Of a stretch of 64,000 nucleotides of DNA, positions 48,001 to 59,730 are shown piece after piece; the first letter of the stretch is position 1; every line of letters begins with the position of its first letter. This DNA is from Prinia subflava (Eukaryota > Chordata > Aves > Passeriformes > Cisticolidae): assembly GCF_021018805.1 (NCBI RefSeq), contig NC_086258.1:10597259-10661258 (forward strand), read 5' to 3'. The notes under the pieces are model-generated. The model saw only the letters and a list, made by a program, of their open reading frames with translations, was not told the origin of the DNA and did no database searches. Made by a program: the position numbers and the translations under genes.

Positions 48001-50180
48001 AATAAGCCCAGTGCACGTCCCCGTGCTGCGGAATGGGGCTCGGCTCCCACGTCCCTGCTTGCAGGAGGGGGAATTCCTTGGCTGCAGATTTCAGATCCAG
48101 ATCTTCCGTAGTTGCTGCGAGGAGGATTATGAGGCTGCGTCTAAATAATCATCTGCGTGCTGATTACAGAGAATAAAGTGGCATTATTGCTTATGGATGA
48201 GAGAAGGCAGTGCTGCCCTGGGAAGACACAAGTGCCAGTTCTGTGGGAATTTTATGAGTCCTGGTGCGGTGTAATCAGCCGCCGCCGGCTCTGACGGAAG
48301 GATAGCTCCCGGTCTGCAGGGGAATAGATCCTGTGCTGCTGAAAGGAAATGTTACTTGTGCAGAAGAAAATGATTTAATGTTGGTAGAAGGGTTATTCAT
48401 TTATAAGGGATTAAAAATGACTTCAATATAATACCTTTAATTTGTAATAATGGTCTGCGGGGCTGTTTCCTGTCTAAAATAAACCGTTTGACTGGCATGT
48501 TCGTTTGATCCGTTCAGTACTATGGGATATCAGAGGGATAAAGGTATTCTTTCCAGTTATTGTATTCTCAGTTAAAGCAGTGAGGGCCTCGGGTGGCAGG
48601 GAGGTGGCAGGCTGTCCATTGCCCACACCTGACCCTGGGGCAGGGGGATGCTGCTCCTGGGGTGGGGGCAGGACTCGGCTACAGGCAGCACGGCTGCTGC
48701 TGGAACTGCTTTCACGGCAGCAAAGCAAGGAGAAGTCAAAGGCCTGGCTGTGCAGAACGCCTTCGGTTTGGGGGCACTGCAAACAGCAAAACCAGCACGA
48801 AGGGGACCTTTGCACTTGAGCTCTGCCCGTGATCAGCCATGTCCTCCTGCGCAGCAGGGGTGGGTGACACTCGCTGCCCACAGCCTGCGGCCGCCAGCAC
48901 CAGGGTGGCCCTCCTGCCGTGACAGCAGCACCCGTGGCCTCCTCTCACAGATCTCCTTCGCAGGGTCTCCTTGGGGTGGCTGCCAGATTTAACTATTTCT
49001 TGTTTTGTGAAAGTTACGGGTTTTGGGGATGACCAGGAAATCTCCACTTTCTAGACAAAAATGACTTCAAGGTTCCAGCCTTTACACATAAAAAGGTGAC
49101 CCAGAGTCTCCAACACAGGACAGCAGACAACCATGGTCCATATTTACTGCTGCTAAAATTCTTGTGCTTTTTGAATTAATGTGATGTGGGGAGAAGGAGG
49201 CAAGAGTCTGAAGGGTACTTTCCTGAACTGTGGTATTAGCAGCTGGGTAAAGGGCAGTAGCACTCTCAGAAGGTCCAAATAGTGCTGGTGTGCCTGGGAG
49301 CAGAAGGCAGTAATGAAAGACAATGCAGAAATCCTCAAATTCCAGAAAGAAACATACCAAGAGGTGTGTTTTTCAGTGTAACTACACACCTTCAGTGTAG
49401 CTAAAGAATAAGCAGCAAAGCAAATAAACACATAGTGGTTGTAAATTTCCTTTTGTTCCAGATCAAAAATACAAGGCAGAGCTCTGCCTGGTAGTGAAAT
49501 ACAGGCAGGATTAATCTGAATAAACATTTCCAGCGTGGCTGTTGTGGAAAAAAGGCATGTTCTGCTTGCAAGGCAGGGTACAAAGTGCTAAGAATAGGGC
49601 AGGATCCTGCCCTCCTGCTTTAAATTCGCGTGTACTTAGTGCAGAACTGTTGTCTGGTTTACTGGGAAAGAAAAAGCCCAACAGAGCCAATTTTGATTGG
49701 AACAGGCAGGATTAAAATGCAGGATTATCCCTGCAAAGGCTATATCGGGTATGCGGCTCAGTGACCTTTTTGAGGAGCGAGCATGTGTGGAGCTGTGCGG
49801 GGATAAATCCTTGTGCTGTGGGGACACGCACACGGAGCTGCCCGGGCGTGCTGGCCCTTACCTGGCATCAGCACAGCTCCGTGTGTGCACATGTAATTCC
49901 AGTTCTCGGCCCAAACACTGTCTTTGTATTAATATGTGCTGGGAAATAACGTTCCTATAGGTTCAGGCGATATAAATAATGTATGTGGAGAAGCTCATAA
50001 ATGTAAGCTCGAATTTTCCTCAGTAGTTTTTGTTCTCAATCACCTTGATGAAACAATCTTGAAGGCGCTCTCCTTTCCGTGGCATTTGGAATGAGTCCCT
50101 GACAGGCTGATTTTCCACCCCTGTTGTGATGCTGCTTTCTCTAGTTAATATTCCTCTGTAAGTGTCGTACCAAAGTAAAC
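48001..50180. other. Gene-free stretch
   Basis: 48.1-48.5 kb carries regulatory-type words (AATAATCATC, CTGATTACAG). 48.6-48.95 kb is GC-rich with chance frames. No gene, RNA or repeat family recognised. Confidence 0.5.
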
Positions 50181-50520
50181 CAAAGGAGCCCGGCTCATGA
50201 CACTAAGGCTGCATTTGCATTAATTATGCAGTCAGGGCTGGTGAGAAAATGCTGTCACAGAGAGAGAGGCAGTAAATGAGAACCCTCCGAGTGCGCCTGA
50301 ATGAAGAGCATTAAGTTCATTTACATGGGCGCAGGCCGCGAGGCTGGCAGGGAACAATGGCTTTGCTCTTGTCGCTCGCCGCCGTATTGTTCTGCGGCTT
50401 AATGACTCCCCGGCAGAGTGGGTGCGCTCACAAAGACACAGCCACGATCCCTCCGGTATTAATAACGGCAGTAATAATTAATAATATCCCCCTAATCGGG
50501 GAGCTCGCGGAACCACTGAG
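50181..50520. promoter_or_regulatory. Candidate conserved non-coding element with octamer-TAAT composite
   Basis: An exact octamer ATTTGCAT (50213-50220) abuts TTAATTATGC, forming the near-palindrome GCATTAATTATGC. Downstream are GAACAATGG (SOX-type), GCTTAATGAC and GTATTAATAACGG with several TAAT cores to about 50,500. It stops about 100 bases before a 0.9-kb young minisatellite. One of the best enhancer candidates here; conservation is inferred. Confidence 0.45.
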
Positions 50521-50619
50521 GCGCTGCCCGGCGGGGAGGCTGCGGCCAGGCCCGGCCCGGCCCCTCTGGAGCCCGCACAGGGCGGTGGGTGCTGCCCCCG
50601 AGCCCCCGGCCCGGCCCGC

Positions 50620-51525
50620 GGGGACAGCCCTGCCCCAGCCCTGGCGGGGACAGCCCTGCCCCAGCCCTGGCGGGGACAGCCCTGCCCCAGCCCTGGCGGG
50701 GACAGCCCTGCCCCAGCCCTGGCGGGGACAGCCCTGCCCCAGCCCTGGCGGGGACAGCCCTGCCCCAGCCCTGGCGGGGACAGCCCTGCCCCAGCCCTGG
50801 CGGGGACAGCCCTGCCCCAGCCCTGGCGGGGACAGCCCTGCCCCAGCCCTGGCGGGGACAGCCCTGCCCCAGCCCTGGCGGGGACAGCCCTGCCCCAGCC
50901 CTGGCGGGGACAGCCCTGCCCCAGCCCTGGCGGGGACAGCCCTGCCCCAGCCCTGGCGGGGACAGCCCTGCCCCAGCCCTGGCGGGGACAGCCCTGCCCC
51001 AGCCCTGGCGGGGACAGCCCTGCCCCAGCCCTGGCGGGGACAGCCCTGCCCCAGCCCTGGCGGGGACAGCCCTGCCCCAGCCCTGGCGGGGACAGCCCTG
51101 CCCCAGCCCTGGCGGGGACAGCCCTGCCCCAGCCCTGGCGGGGACAGCCCTGCCCCAGCCCTGGCGGGGACAGCCCTGCCCCAGCCCTGGCGGGGACAGC
51201 CCTGCCCCAGCCCTGGCGGGGACAGCCCTGCCCCAGCCCTGGCGGGGACAGCCCTGCCCCAGCCCTGGCGGGGACAGCCCTGCCCCAGCCCGGGGACATC
51301 ACCGAGCCCTGCCCCAGCCCTGGCGGGGACAGCCCTGCCCCTGCCCGGGGACATCACCGAGCCCTGCCCCAGCCCTGGCGGGGACAGCCCTGCCCCTGCC
51401 CGGGGACATCACCGAGCCCTGCCCCAGCCCTGGCGGGGACGGCCCTGCCCCAGCCCTGGCGGGGACAGCCCTGCCCCAGCCCTGGCGGGGACAGCCCTGC
51501 CCCAGCCCAGGCGGGGACAGCGCTG
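50620..51525. repeat. 26-bp minisatellite with 55-bp higher-order part
   Basis: The unit is GGGGACAGCCCTGCCC plus CAGCCCTGGC. Copies start every 26 bases from 50620 to 51270 (26 near-identical units). Then a 55-bp composite containing GGGGACATCACCGAG starts at 51292, 51347 and 51402. About four 26-bp units follow, decaying near 51,525. Because 26 is not a multiple of three and no frame meets a stop, frames up to 416 codons run through on both strands. The near-perfect identity implies recent expansion. Confidence 0.97.
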
Positions 51526-53384
51526 TCCCTGCGGTGGGTGCCAGGGCCTGCGGCCTCTGTGGGACTGCAGGACCAGGCTCTGCCACATAAGAGCAAGGAT
51601 CTTTTAATCTGTTTATTGACAGTGATATTTTGTCTGTTTCCAGCATCCAAGGCTTTAGCTGTGTAGTGAGATCACTCCTCCTGGTGCCAGGAGAGATGCC
51701 TGGCGATGGGTCGGGTTTTGTGTCCTGTCCCTTGCCCGAGCAGCCGTGCCATGGGGGTGACACCGGGCATCTCCCACTGCCAGCCCACGGCCCAGAGCCA
51801 CCCTGAGATGCCAGACTCCTTTGGTTAACACCACAAATCAGGGTGGGAAACTGCATACCTGTGGAAGTATTTACTGGACATGGCACTGAGTAACTGGGGC
51901 TGGAGGTTTCAGGAGAATCCCAATGCCACTTTGACCTCACCATGCTTACAGCCATCAAAAACCTCTCCAGATCCTTCTTCTGCCTCTTTTGTTATAGAGT
52001 GAATGCAAAATGTGTGACCCATACAGACATGACCAGCTATAAAGAGGAGAAATATTGATACATATGTAAAAAATTAAAGGTGAGCATCTTGATCCTTTTA
52101 TGCAAAAAGTTAATCTCCCAATATTATATTGTGATACAATAGTTTGAGGCAATTTTCATTGAAATATGGAGGTTTCTTTATAGTTCAAAACTTCTTGTCA
52201 CCTTTGTTTATCCTCAAGACTTCCAGACACTTTAAACTACAGTTTAAATAAGTGACTATTTTTATTCATATGCTGACAAAATTTTCCTTGGAATGATTTA
52301 TATTTCAATAATAGTTTAAATTATGTTTTGCGTTCTGTGCTTTGATGTCATGCAGGAAGTGTCATCACAAGATAAACTTTCACATCTGAGAGTCAATGAA
52401 TTGTACTTAGGTAGTCTAATGAAAATACTGTGAATGGCTCTGTGGAGTTACATCCAGTACAGCCAAGCAGTACAGATACATGTAGATATTTAACAAAGGG
52501 CTATGTTTGATCTCACGGTGTCATTGGCTTTGACACCATGGCACAGTACCAGTTTACAGTGATACGAATCCTATAATACTATATCATGCTTTTATCCACT
52601 AAATAAAAACCTGCCCTATGTTTTATTACAAAGTAGGTGGCCTGGAGGAAAAATATATGTATTCTTTCCTTTTGGAATAAAATATGCATTTGGGCTTCTC
52701 ATTTCATCTCCAATCTGTGTTATTCCTTAAAAATGCAGAACTGCCTGAAGTCCTCTTTAATATTTAATTCAACAACTTTTTAATCTGTCATTATGCTGTG
52801 ATGAAGTAAGCATCAAGTGTCGCTGAAAAAGATTAAATTATACTTGGAAATAGGAATTGAAATGATTTAGGGTTGGAGGCTGAATATTTGCTTTGCACAA
52901 GTAATAATAGTGGGAGCTTGGGTGAGGCACGGTTTGGATCTGGCTCTAATGCCTCTGCCGATCCCCTCTCCCTGGTGGCTGCTGCCCCTTGATTTACTCT
53001 GGCACTGCCAAACTTGATTTGATTTAAATGGAGGTAGGAAGTGGAAATTCCACACTACAATACATTAATTACTCTCTGTTACTCCTTACAATGATTTTCT
53101 TTTTCTCTGTAAACATAATAAACACTGATGCAGCAACCAAATGGACAGCCACTCTGAGCTGCCTGATGATTTCTTGTTAGCAAGCTTATCTCAAAATGGA
53201 AAAGCAGGAATATTTGATATCTACCTGTGGAAGAATGGATGATGTGAAACAGAGGAACACTTGTTCCATTTGTGAGGGGGCTTGTGCCAGCTTCATCCAA
53301 TTTCTTCATCCAATTTCTTGGGCTTTTGCTATCCCTCTTTTGATGTCGCCTTTGGATTTCTCTGCCATGTTCTGGAGAGAAAGG
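51526..53384. other. Gene-free stretch, AT-rich from 51.95 kb
   Basis: Unique sequence without a recognisable gene, RNA or transposon. A 13-base direct duplication (CTTCATCCAATTT) lies at about 53292-53317. Confidence 0.5.
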
Positions 53385-53437
53385 GAAGAGCATTATCACG
53401 TTGAAGAGCAATGTCACATGAAAGAGCAATATCACAT
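53385..53437. repeat. Imperfect 17-18-bp triplication
   Basis: Three copies of GAAGAGCAATGTCACAT-like units: GAAGAGCATTATCACGTT, GAAGAGCAATGTCACAT and GAAAGAGCAATATCACAT. The divergence suggests an older local duplication. Confidence 0.75.
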
Positions 53438-54849
53438 CACAGCTGTGAACCTTGAGGGACCCAGGTTCAAAACCCACTTTGCGTGGAGCCAAACCAGCAG
53501 TGCCTGTGGTGCTGCTCTGGTCACGGCCTGTGTGTGCCAGCAGCCTCACCGGGGTTTGGCTCTGCTGGACACGACTCCCGGCTCTGGCAGGGCTCAGCAC
53601 CCAGCGGTGTGGGATGGGCTGAGGTGGGAGAGGAAGGTCCAGGTGCTTGGACAGGGCACCTGGTGACACTGGGCATCTCAGCGCCCTCCTGCATGACAGC
53701 TAGTTCCACTTACAAAGAATAAAGATAGTTTTGGAGTTGCAGTGAGTTTCCCAAGGAAGATTATCTTTGCAGCTCTGATGGCACCACCTGACAGAGGAGA
53801 AGCTGTGTCCAAGCACAGCTTTTTCCTTGGTCTGAGGGAGAAGTGTCAGACTGTAGGAACACTATGGGAATTCCTTTAATGGCTCCCTGAATGACATGGA
53901 AGTGATGTCTCCACTAGTACGAAGTCTAGTCAGGGTTCAATACCCTTCACAGTTCCACTCCAGAAATGGCCCCACAGTATTTGTTTACAGTTCTGGCAAA
54001 ACCTCCTTCTTCTACAGCAAATAGTAAAAAAGCCTCCGTTCCCTCCTAGCCAATGCATTATTTATAATTATTCTCCCTTCCTTGTAGAAATGTGCATATC
54101 TATATAAATAATTGATTGCAGTTATTAATTGGGGAACATGCAGTATTTTCACAGCACTTGTGTTGTCTCGCGGAGTTCCGAGCGCGCTGTCCGGTCCCGG
54201 TCCCGCTGTCCTGTGGCCGATGCCCTGAGCCCGGGAGGGTTTCCTCGGGGTGGAGGGGCTGGAGGGAGGAGTGTGCCCGTCGGGGGCACGGCTGGCTGGC
54301 CCCCGTGCTGGCCCGGGGGCTGTCAGTGCCTGTTCTGGGCCTGTGCAAAGGTGGATTTTGTCTGACAGGGACAGAAGTTTTTTCTAGTCTGGAGAGATGT
54401 ATAACCTCTGTCAGAGGAACAGCCTGCTCTGTGCTGCTGTAGAGCCAAGCACCTTTTAACCTCTTCAGACTGTAAATTCTGAGCAGTTGATATTTGAGTG
54501 TAATTCCTCTCCAACTGGCATTATTATTTGATTGCAATGAATTACCTTTTTAAAAAAAATCATAAGTATAAATTCACTTGACTGATCCTGCAAATTATTT
54601 ATGATGTAGTGTTTTGGTCTAGGATAACCTTTTAAAATAAATCAGTTTTTCAATAATAGTTCAATGTTTGCCCACCTAATGGTGTTCCCATTAAGATCTG
54701 CATTTGTCACCAACCTGCCTTTTCTGCCTGTGCAGGAGACAAGTCACCGCCCCTAAACCCACTCTGCTTGTAGGGTAAAGTAAATGCATGTCTTTGTAGG
54801 AGAATAAATAAAAAGAGCAAGCTGAGTCAATAAGCGGGTTCAATTCCTG
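53438..54849. other. Gene-free stretch with CpG-rich patch
   Basis: A CpG-dense patch lies at about 54170-54310, flanked by AT-rich DNA. Overlapping short open frames on both strands carry no domain. Confidence 0.45.
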
Positions 54850-55250
54850 CCTGCAGCCATGGCGGACAGCTCATTTGGTAGATGTGGGTGTTTTGTTTAC
54901 ATTTATAATGCAGCTTTATTTAATGCTGACAGATATAGCTTGTGGCAAATGATAGTCAGAATGTATGAGCAGTCATAATGCTTCTGTCTTCTTATAGTGT
55001 GCTGCTGAAAATAAGCAGTTCACCTCTGTTTTTATTGAGGAAAGGATATGAGACAGCTATAGCTTCGCGAGGCTATTTATTGAGTTGTTTTACTAGCTGT
55101 GAACATGCCGCTTTATAGCAGTTGTGAAAATGGACTTTGCTAGTGTGTGGGAAAGGAAATAACATTGCAGTATACAAGGGTAGTAAAAAAACCCTCTATA
55201 AATAATTTTTCAGACTGAAGAATATTCTCATTTAAACAGCTAGAGAGCCT
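54850..55250. other. Candidate conserved non-coding element
   Basis: Unique AT-rich block with TTTATAATGCAGC, GTCATAATGC and the closely spaced inverted words AGCTATAGCT and CTTTATAGCAG. No coding or repeat signal. Enhancer-like by composition. Confidence 0.35.
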
Positions 55251-55635
55251 GGTGATTTTTGCCAGCTGCCAGCTCTTCCCAGGATGGCATTGGGTTAAAA
55301 TTGCTCCATCAAATGCTATTAATATTTTAATGTCAAAGAATAAAATTTGGATAAGCTGTTTCGAGCTGAGGTGTTCGAGAGCTTTGCAGGGAAGTTTGGT
55401 GTTGTTTCTGAGTTCTGTATGTTCACACACCCATCCACGTTTCATAGCGCAGTGTGATCCTCAGACCTGCAGGCTGGGAGGGAAGAGCCGTGCCTGGCAC
55501 AGCGTGGGAATGCCTGGGTTTGGAATTGGTTTGGCTCTACACCCCATGGGGGCTGCATGGGGCTCTGGTGGTGCAGCGAGCTCCCGTGGGGTGTGCAGGG
55601 CACCGGGGATGTGGCGCAGAGCCCAGGAGGCTCCA

Positions 55636-56066
55636 GGAACGGGCTTTATCCCCAGGAACGGGCTTTATCCCCAGGAACGGGCTTTATCCCCGGGAACGGG
55701 CTTTATCCTCAGGAACGGGCTTTACCCCCAGGAACGGGCTTTATCCCCAGGAACGGGCTTCATCCTCACGAACGGGCTTTATCCCCAGGAACGGGCTTTA
55801 TCCTCAGGAACGGGCTTTACCCCCAGGAACGGGCTTCATCCTCAGGAAAGGGCTTTATCCCCAGGAACGGGCTTTACCCCCAGGAACGGGCTTCATCCTC
55901 AGGAAAGGGCTTTATCCCCAGGAACGGGCTTTACCCCCAGGAACGGGCTTTATCCGCAGGAATGGGCTTTATCCCCAGGAACGGTCTTTATCCCCAGGAA
56001 CGGGCTTCATCCTCAGGAACGGGCTTTACCCTCAGGAACGGGCTTTACCCCCAGGAACGGGAGCGG
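55636..56066. repeat. 19-bp minisatellite, 22 units in perfect register
   Basis: GGAACGGGCTTTATCCCCA-type units run from 55636; the last GGAAC is at 56054, exactly 22 periods of 19 with no indel. Variants (TTATCCCCA, TTACCCCCA, TCATCCTCA, and GGAAAGGG for GGAACGGG) form a 57-bp three-unit block repeated twice near the middle. The period is not a multiple of three, so all three plus frames stay open and give a 19-residue repeat. Confidence 0.97.
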
Positions 56067-57090
56067 GCGGTGCCGCTGAGCCGCCGGTCCTGCTGGGTCC
56101 CGTGGGAGCAGGGGGGAGCCCCGTGTCCGCCTTCACCCCTGCAGGTCATCCCTGGCCATGCCCCGCTGCTGCCGGGCACCCAGCCCGTGCTGGTTTGAGT
56201 CAAACATGTAACTCATGGTCTTATGGATGAGGCAGGGTTTCAGATCAGCGCCTTGTCTGGTTTTATTCCCATGTTCAGCACCAGCACTGAGGGGCACAAA
56301 TCATTTTCATGTATGCAAAAATAATTTCGAAAATGGTATTAGTCTCAGCAGGTGAGGCCTTTTGTTTCTTCCATGTTTATGTACAAATTCCTAGGGAACA
56401 GTAAATATTAAATTGAAATAACCCTCCCTTATTATTACACAGCCAAAGATTCAATTTAATTCTCTTCAGATAAGGTTTTTCTGGACACATATTTGCAATT
56501 GCCTGTCCTGTAAATACAGTTCAGATTGTAGCCAGGGGCTCCTTCCCACCTGCCTTTCTGCAGGAAAGGCAATGTATTTCTGTGTTTTTGGATTTTTTGG
56601 ATGCAGACACTTTCCTTCTCACTCTCATTATGTTTATGGATGACAGGAGTGTAGTAAAATGTCCCCTTTCCCCTTAACTGGACGGAGAAATGGGTTAATC
56701 TCTCCACAGAGCCATTCCTCTACTTCACCACCTGTCTCCAAATCCCAGTTGTCAAAGGAAGGAAAATTCAGACCCTGGTGCGGGCTTGAGGGCTGGGGGA
56801 ATGACAAAGCCCTGGCACCCCCTGCACCCAGGGGTGCCATGGGGAGGGATCTGCTCTGTGTGTTTGGTTGGAGCTGGCAGTGTGACAGCTCTGGGAATGG
56901 CCCTGCTGTGGCTCACAGTCCATCGCCACCCGGGCTCCCACCCCGTGGAGCTGGCACAGGATGCCTTCTCCTGGAGAGCACCAGGGCATTCAGACCTGTG
57001 CTCTCCTCCTCTCATAAGGTACCTTGGAGGTTATTCAGAGGTGAGATATAATCAGCCAAAATTTTACATTTTATTCTTTACACTACAGAA
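56067..57090. other. Gene-free stretch
   Basis: GC-rich ends, AT-rich middle. No gene, RNA or repeat family recognised. Confidence 0.5.
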
Positions 57091-57480
57091 TTAATTTCAT
57101 TTTTATGAAAATAAATACATGGTCTAGCTCTCCTAATAAGACTATCTCTGTGGTGTTTAAGTAATAATCATTTATTGTTTAAATACAGTAGAGGCTGTAA
57201 CAAAATGCTGTCAAGAGCCATCACACTCATTAACCTGCCAGCTAATTAGCCTCCTCCTGCCTGATTGCTGACAAGTTCTTCAATCTGAACCTATCACTGT
57301 TGTGTCAGCGCTGAAGCACCAAGCGAAGTGGAGGAGGGCTCCATTAGATGTTTGCGAACAAAGTCTGTGCATTAAAGGTTTGTTTTCTGCACTCCAACAA
57401 ATGTTACAGCATTAATATTCTCAGCTATAATTAAATTGGCAACTCTTAATTATGGTAATTAGTGCATTAACCATGTCTTG
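57091..57480. promoter_or_regulatory. Candidate conserved non-coding element, TAAT-rich
   Basis: Unique AT-rich block holding the perfect 10-base palindrome GCTAATTAGC (57241-57250), GCATTAATATTC, CTATAATTAAATTGG and a second cluster CTTAATTATGGTAATTAGTG near 57445-57464. Two homeodomain clusters about 200 bases apart in non-repetitive DNA make this a strong enhancer candidate. Confidence 0.45.
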
Positions 57481-58210
57481 CCCGGCGTCGCTGGCAGGCG
57501 AAGCTCAGGGATGGAAGAGGAAAGCCAGGGCGCTGCCTGTTTCCCAGCAGAGCTGTCATGCCAGGGTGCACAGCCTCTGCCCCTGAGGCTTCAGTTGTCC
57601 GTAGGGCAGAACCAGGGGAGACAAGGAAAAGCTGGGATGTGTTGGCACCCAACACTTGTATTCAGTGTTAAGGAAACACCTATGGAAACAGAATGAATGT
57701 GAACGTCCCCGCCTGCGCCTGGGTTGCAGTGTTTGGTTGGGTAGTAGTGCTTTGGAAGGGCAGAGCACAATGCCCTTCCTGTGTCTCCCAGACTCTGTAA
57801 TCACTTGCTCAAATTGTCACTCCTGGAGAGCTCAGGAAATGAGTTTTTTTGGTCCGAGTTGGCTGCCTTTGAACTGATGTTCACATGACAAAACCAACCT
57901 GTGAATCACCATAATTTGCATTAGTGCCCTGGAGTTTGGAGAGCTCCAGCAGCAGTTGGCAGAGGCTGCATGTCCTGAGGGACCTGCAGATGAAGCTGCT
58001 CATTCAGAAGATCCCCAGTTTTTATCCATTGCCTTGAGGCACTGTGCTTGGAAAAGACACAGCCTGGTTTTGGTACAGGGTGTGAGGACTGGCGGCAGTG
58101 CTGCCTCGGGGTTGGTGGGAAATAGGTACCAATATGTTTTTGAGGTCTTCAGTCCTTGTGCTCTTTATTCAAGATTCCTCAGGACTTTGTGGTGTGACCT
58201 GAGTATCACA
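57481..58210. other. Gene-free stretch
   Basis: Mixed unique sequence with an octamer ATTTGCAT at 57914-57921. No gene or repeat recognised. Confidence 0.5.
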
Positions 58211-58295
58211 GTCTTACCTTCTGAAGAAACTGAGGCACAAGAGAGCAAGGGGTTTGACTGAAATCCCATGGCAGTTTTGGGATAGAGCTGGGGCA
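58211..58295 (-). mobile_element. Possible ancient MIR-type SINE fragment
   Basis: GAAGAAACTGAGGCACA followed by AGAGAGCAAGGGG, TGACTG and ATAGAGCTGGG keeps the order of words in the complement of the MIR core (GAGGAAACTGAGGC, AGAGAGG, TGACTTG, CAGAGCTGGG). If right, this is a degraded amniote-age copy in minus orientation. It is recognised by eye only and could be coincidence. Confidence 0.45.
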
Positions 58296-59220
58296 GAGCT
58301 CTCAGTGCACAGTGCAGCTCACTGCCCAGCTCCTGCTTAGCTCTCTCCTCCTTTGTCTGGTATCCCAATATGTTTTGGAGTATACCAGCCATTAGTCTGC
58401 ATAATTCCTGTTCTGCTATTCTGGCCGTGCTGGGAATGTTTGGAAATCACAGCAAGGTCAGTGCTAAATGCTAAACAGCCAGTGAGTAAAGGTCTGGTGC
58501 TCATCTGAGCTAAACTGGAGACATAAAGATAGATAAATGTGAGCGTAGCTCCCAGCACTGAGGGTAAATGGCCCCGGCGAGGCTGGCAGGAGGGTCTGAG
58601 GGACCTTGGTGCACCTGAAATGGTGCTCAGGTTCCTGCACATGCAGCCCCGCTGGGGCAGAGCCTGCAGCTCTGCTGGAGTTGTGCCAGAAGACCCTTCC
58701 AGTCAGCCCTGAACCTGTCTCCCAGCTTCTCCCCTGAATCCAGGGAGAAGGGAAATTCTGACTGATGTCTCTGTGCAAGGCAGCAGCTATTTAGGGGCAG
58801 TGATTCTTGCTGCTTTCAAAGGGGGAAAAAGTGTTACCTTGATATGTGCTCTTTTTTTTTCCCTGGTGCATAATAATTCCATATGTATATAGGAAAAGGG
58901 GAGATAACCCAAGGCGAATTTAATTTCAGATTGAGTTTTTGCTTAATGTATTATTCATAGTATTATTTATATCATCACTTAGACATATCCCTGGCAATAA
59001 ACTGAAAACTTAACTTTAACAATATCGGGCACCTCTGTTTTGGGGGCGATGGTGGGCTGGGAGCCTTTGGCTCCTCTTCATCACATGCGAGGGTTTAATA
59101 AAGGCTGCGGGGTGGGGGAGGGTGTTTAATGAGGGGTTTGGAGGGGGGTTGTTTGGCAGCTTTTTTATTCCCCCCAACATTTTTGCTGCATGACCTGGTT
59201 TTGCATTTTTCTGCATCTAT
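58296..59220. other. Gene-free stretch
   Basis: Mixed, becoming AT-rich at 58.85-59.0 kb. No gene or repeat family recognised. Confidence 0.5.
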
Positions 59221-59446
59221 GTTCATCTAATTAGGATGTTCTAAAAAGACCTGGACCACTTATTGTACAGAACTGTAGCCTGTGGGTATTTAATAAGGAG
59301 CTTTCAGTGGTACATTTGCATCTTTTGCTCCGGGTCTGAATAGCGAATTACCTTAAAGATCATTAGAAGCGCTGCTGCATTGTTAAAACCAGGCCACGGT
59401 ATTCTAATGACAGTTTAAAACTTGAGGCGTTCCCTCTGCCACGGCT
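59221..59446. promoter_or_regulatory. Candidate conserved non-coding element with octamer
   Basis: TCTAATTAGG (59227-59236), an exact octamer ATTTGCAT (59314-59321), GCGAATTACC and TTCTAATGAC lie in unique AT-rich sequence that leads directly into a CpG island. Confidence 0.4.
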
Positions 59447-59730
59447 CACCCGGCATAATTGCGTGTCGCACGGGTGACCCTGCTGCAAGGGGCCGCTGTG
59501 GGCAGCGCGGCCGCGGGCAGGTGCGCTCCCACCCGAGCACCCCGCACCTCCGGAGAGCCGCGGCGACAGCGGCGACACCGAGCCTCTGCTTGTTGTGTGC
59601 GCTCGGGTGTGCGGCTGTGACACGGCTCTGGGGCCGGCAGGGCGCGGAGGTGGCAGCGGGAGCGGGGGTGTCCCCTCACCTCGGAGCGCTCCCAGCCGAG
59701 CGACACCGAGCCCAGGACGGGCACTGCACT
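59447..59730. other. CpG island
   Basis: About 35 CpG in about 285 bases, with GCGCGGCCGCGG and CCGCGGCGAC runs. Short open frames on both strands lack domains. No TATA box seen. The adjacent octamer/TAAT block on the left makes an enhancer or non-coding promoter pair possible. Confidence 0.6.

Noticed and set aside
50357..51607. 416-codon plus-strand open frame beginning with a hydrophobic, signal-like N-terminus
   Set aside because: Over three quarters is the 26-bp minisatellite read through. Other plus and minus frames are equally open. The start lies inside a candidate CNE and no family is recognisable.
55252..56230. Repeat-protein-like frames with a 19-residue period
   Set aside because: The 19-residue period is the arithmetic result of a 19-bp repeat read in three frames. 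All three plus frames are open.
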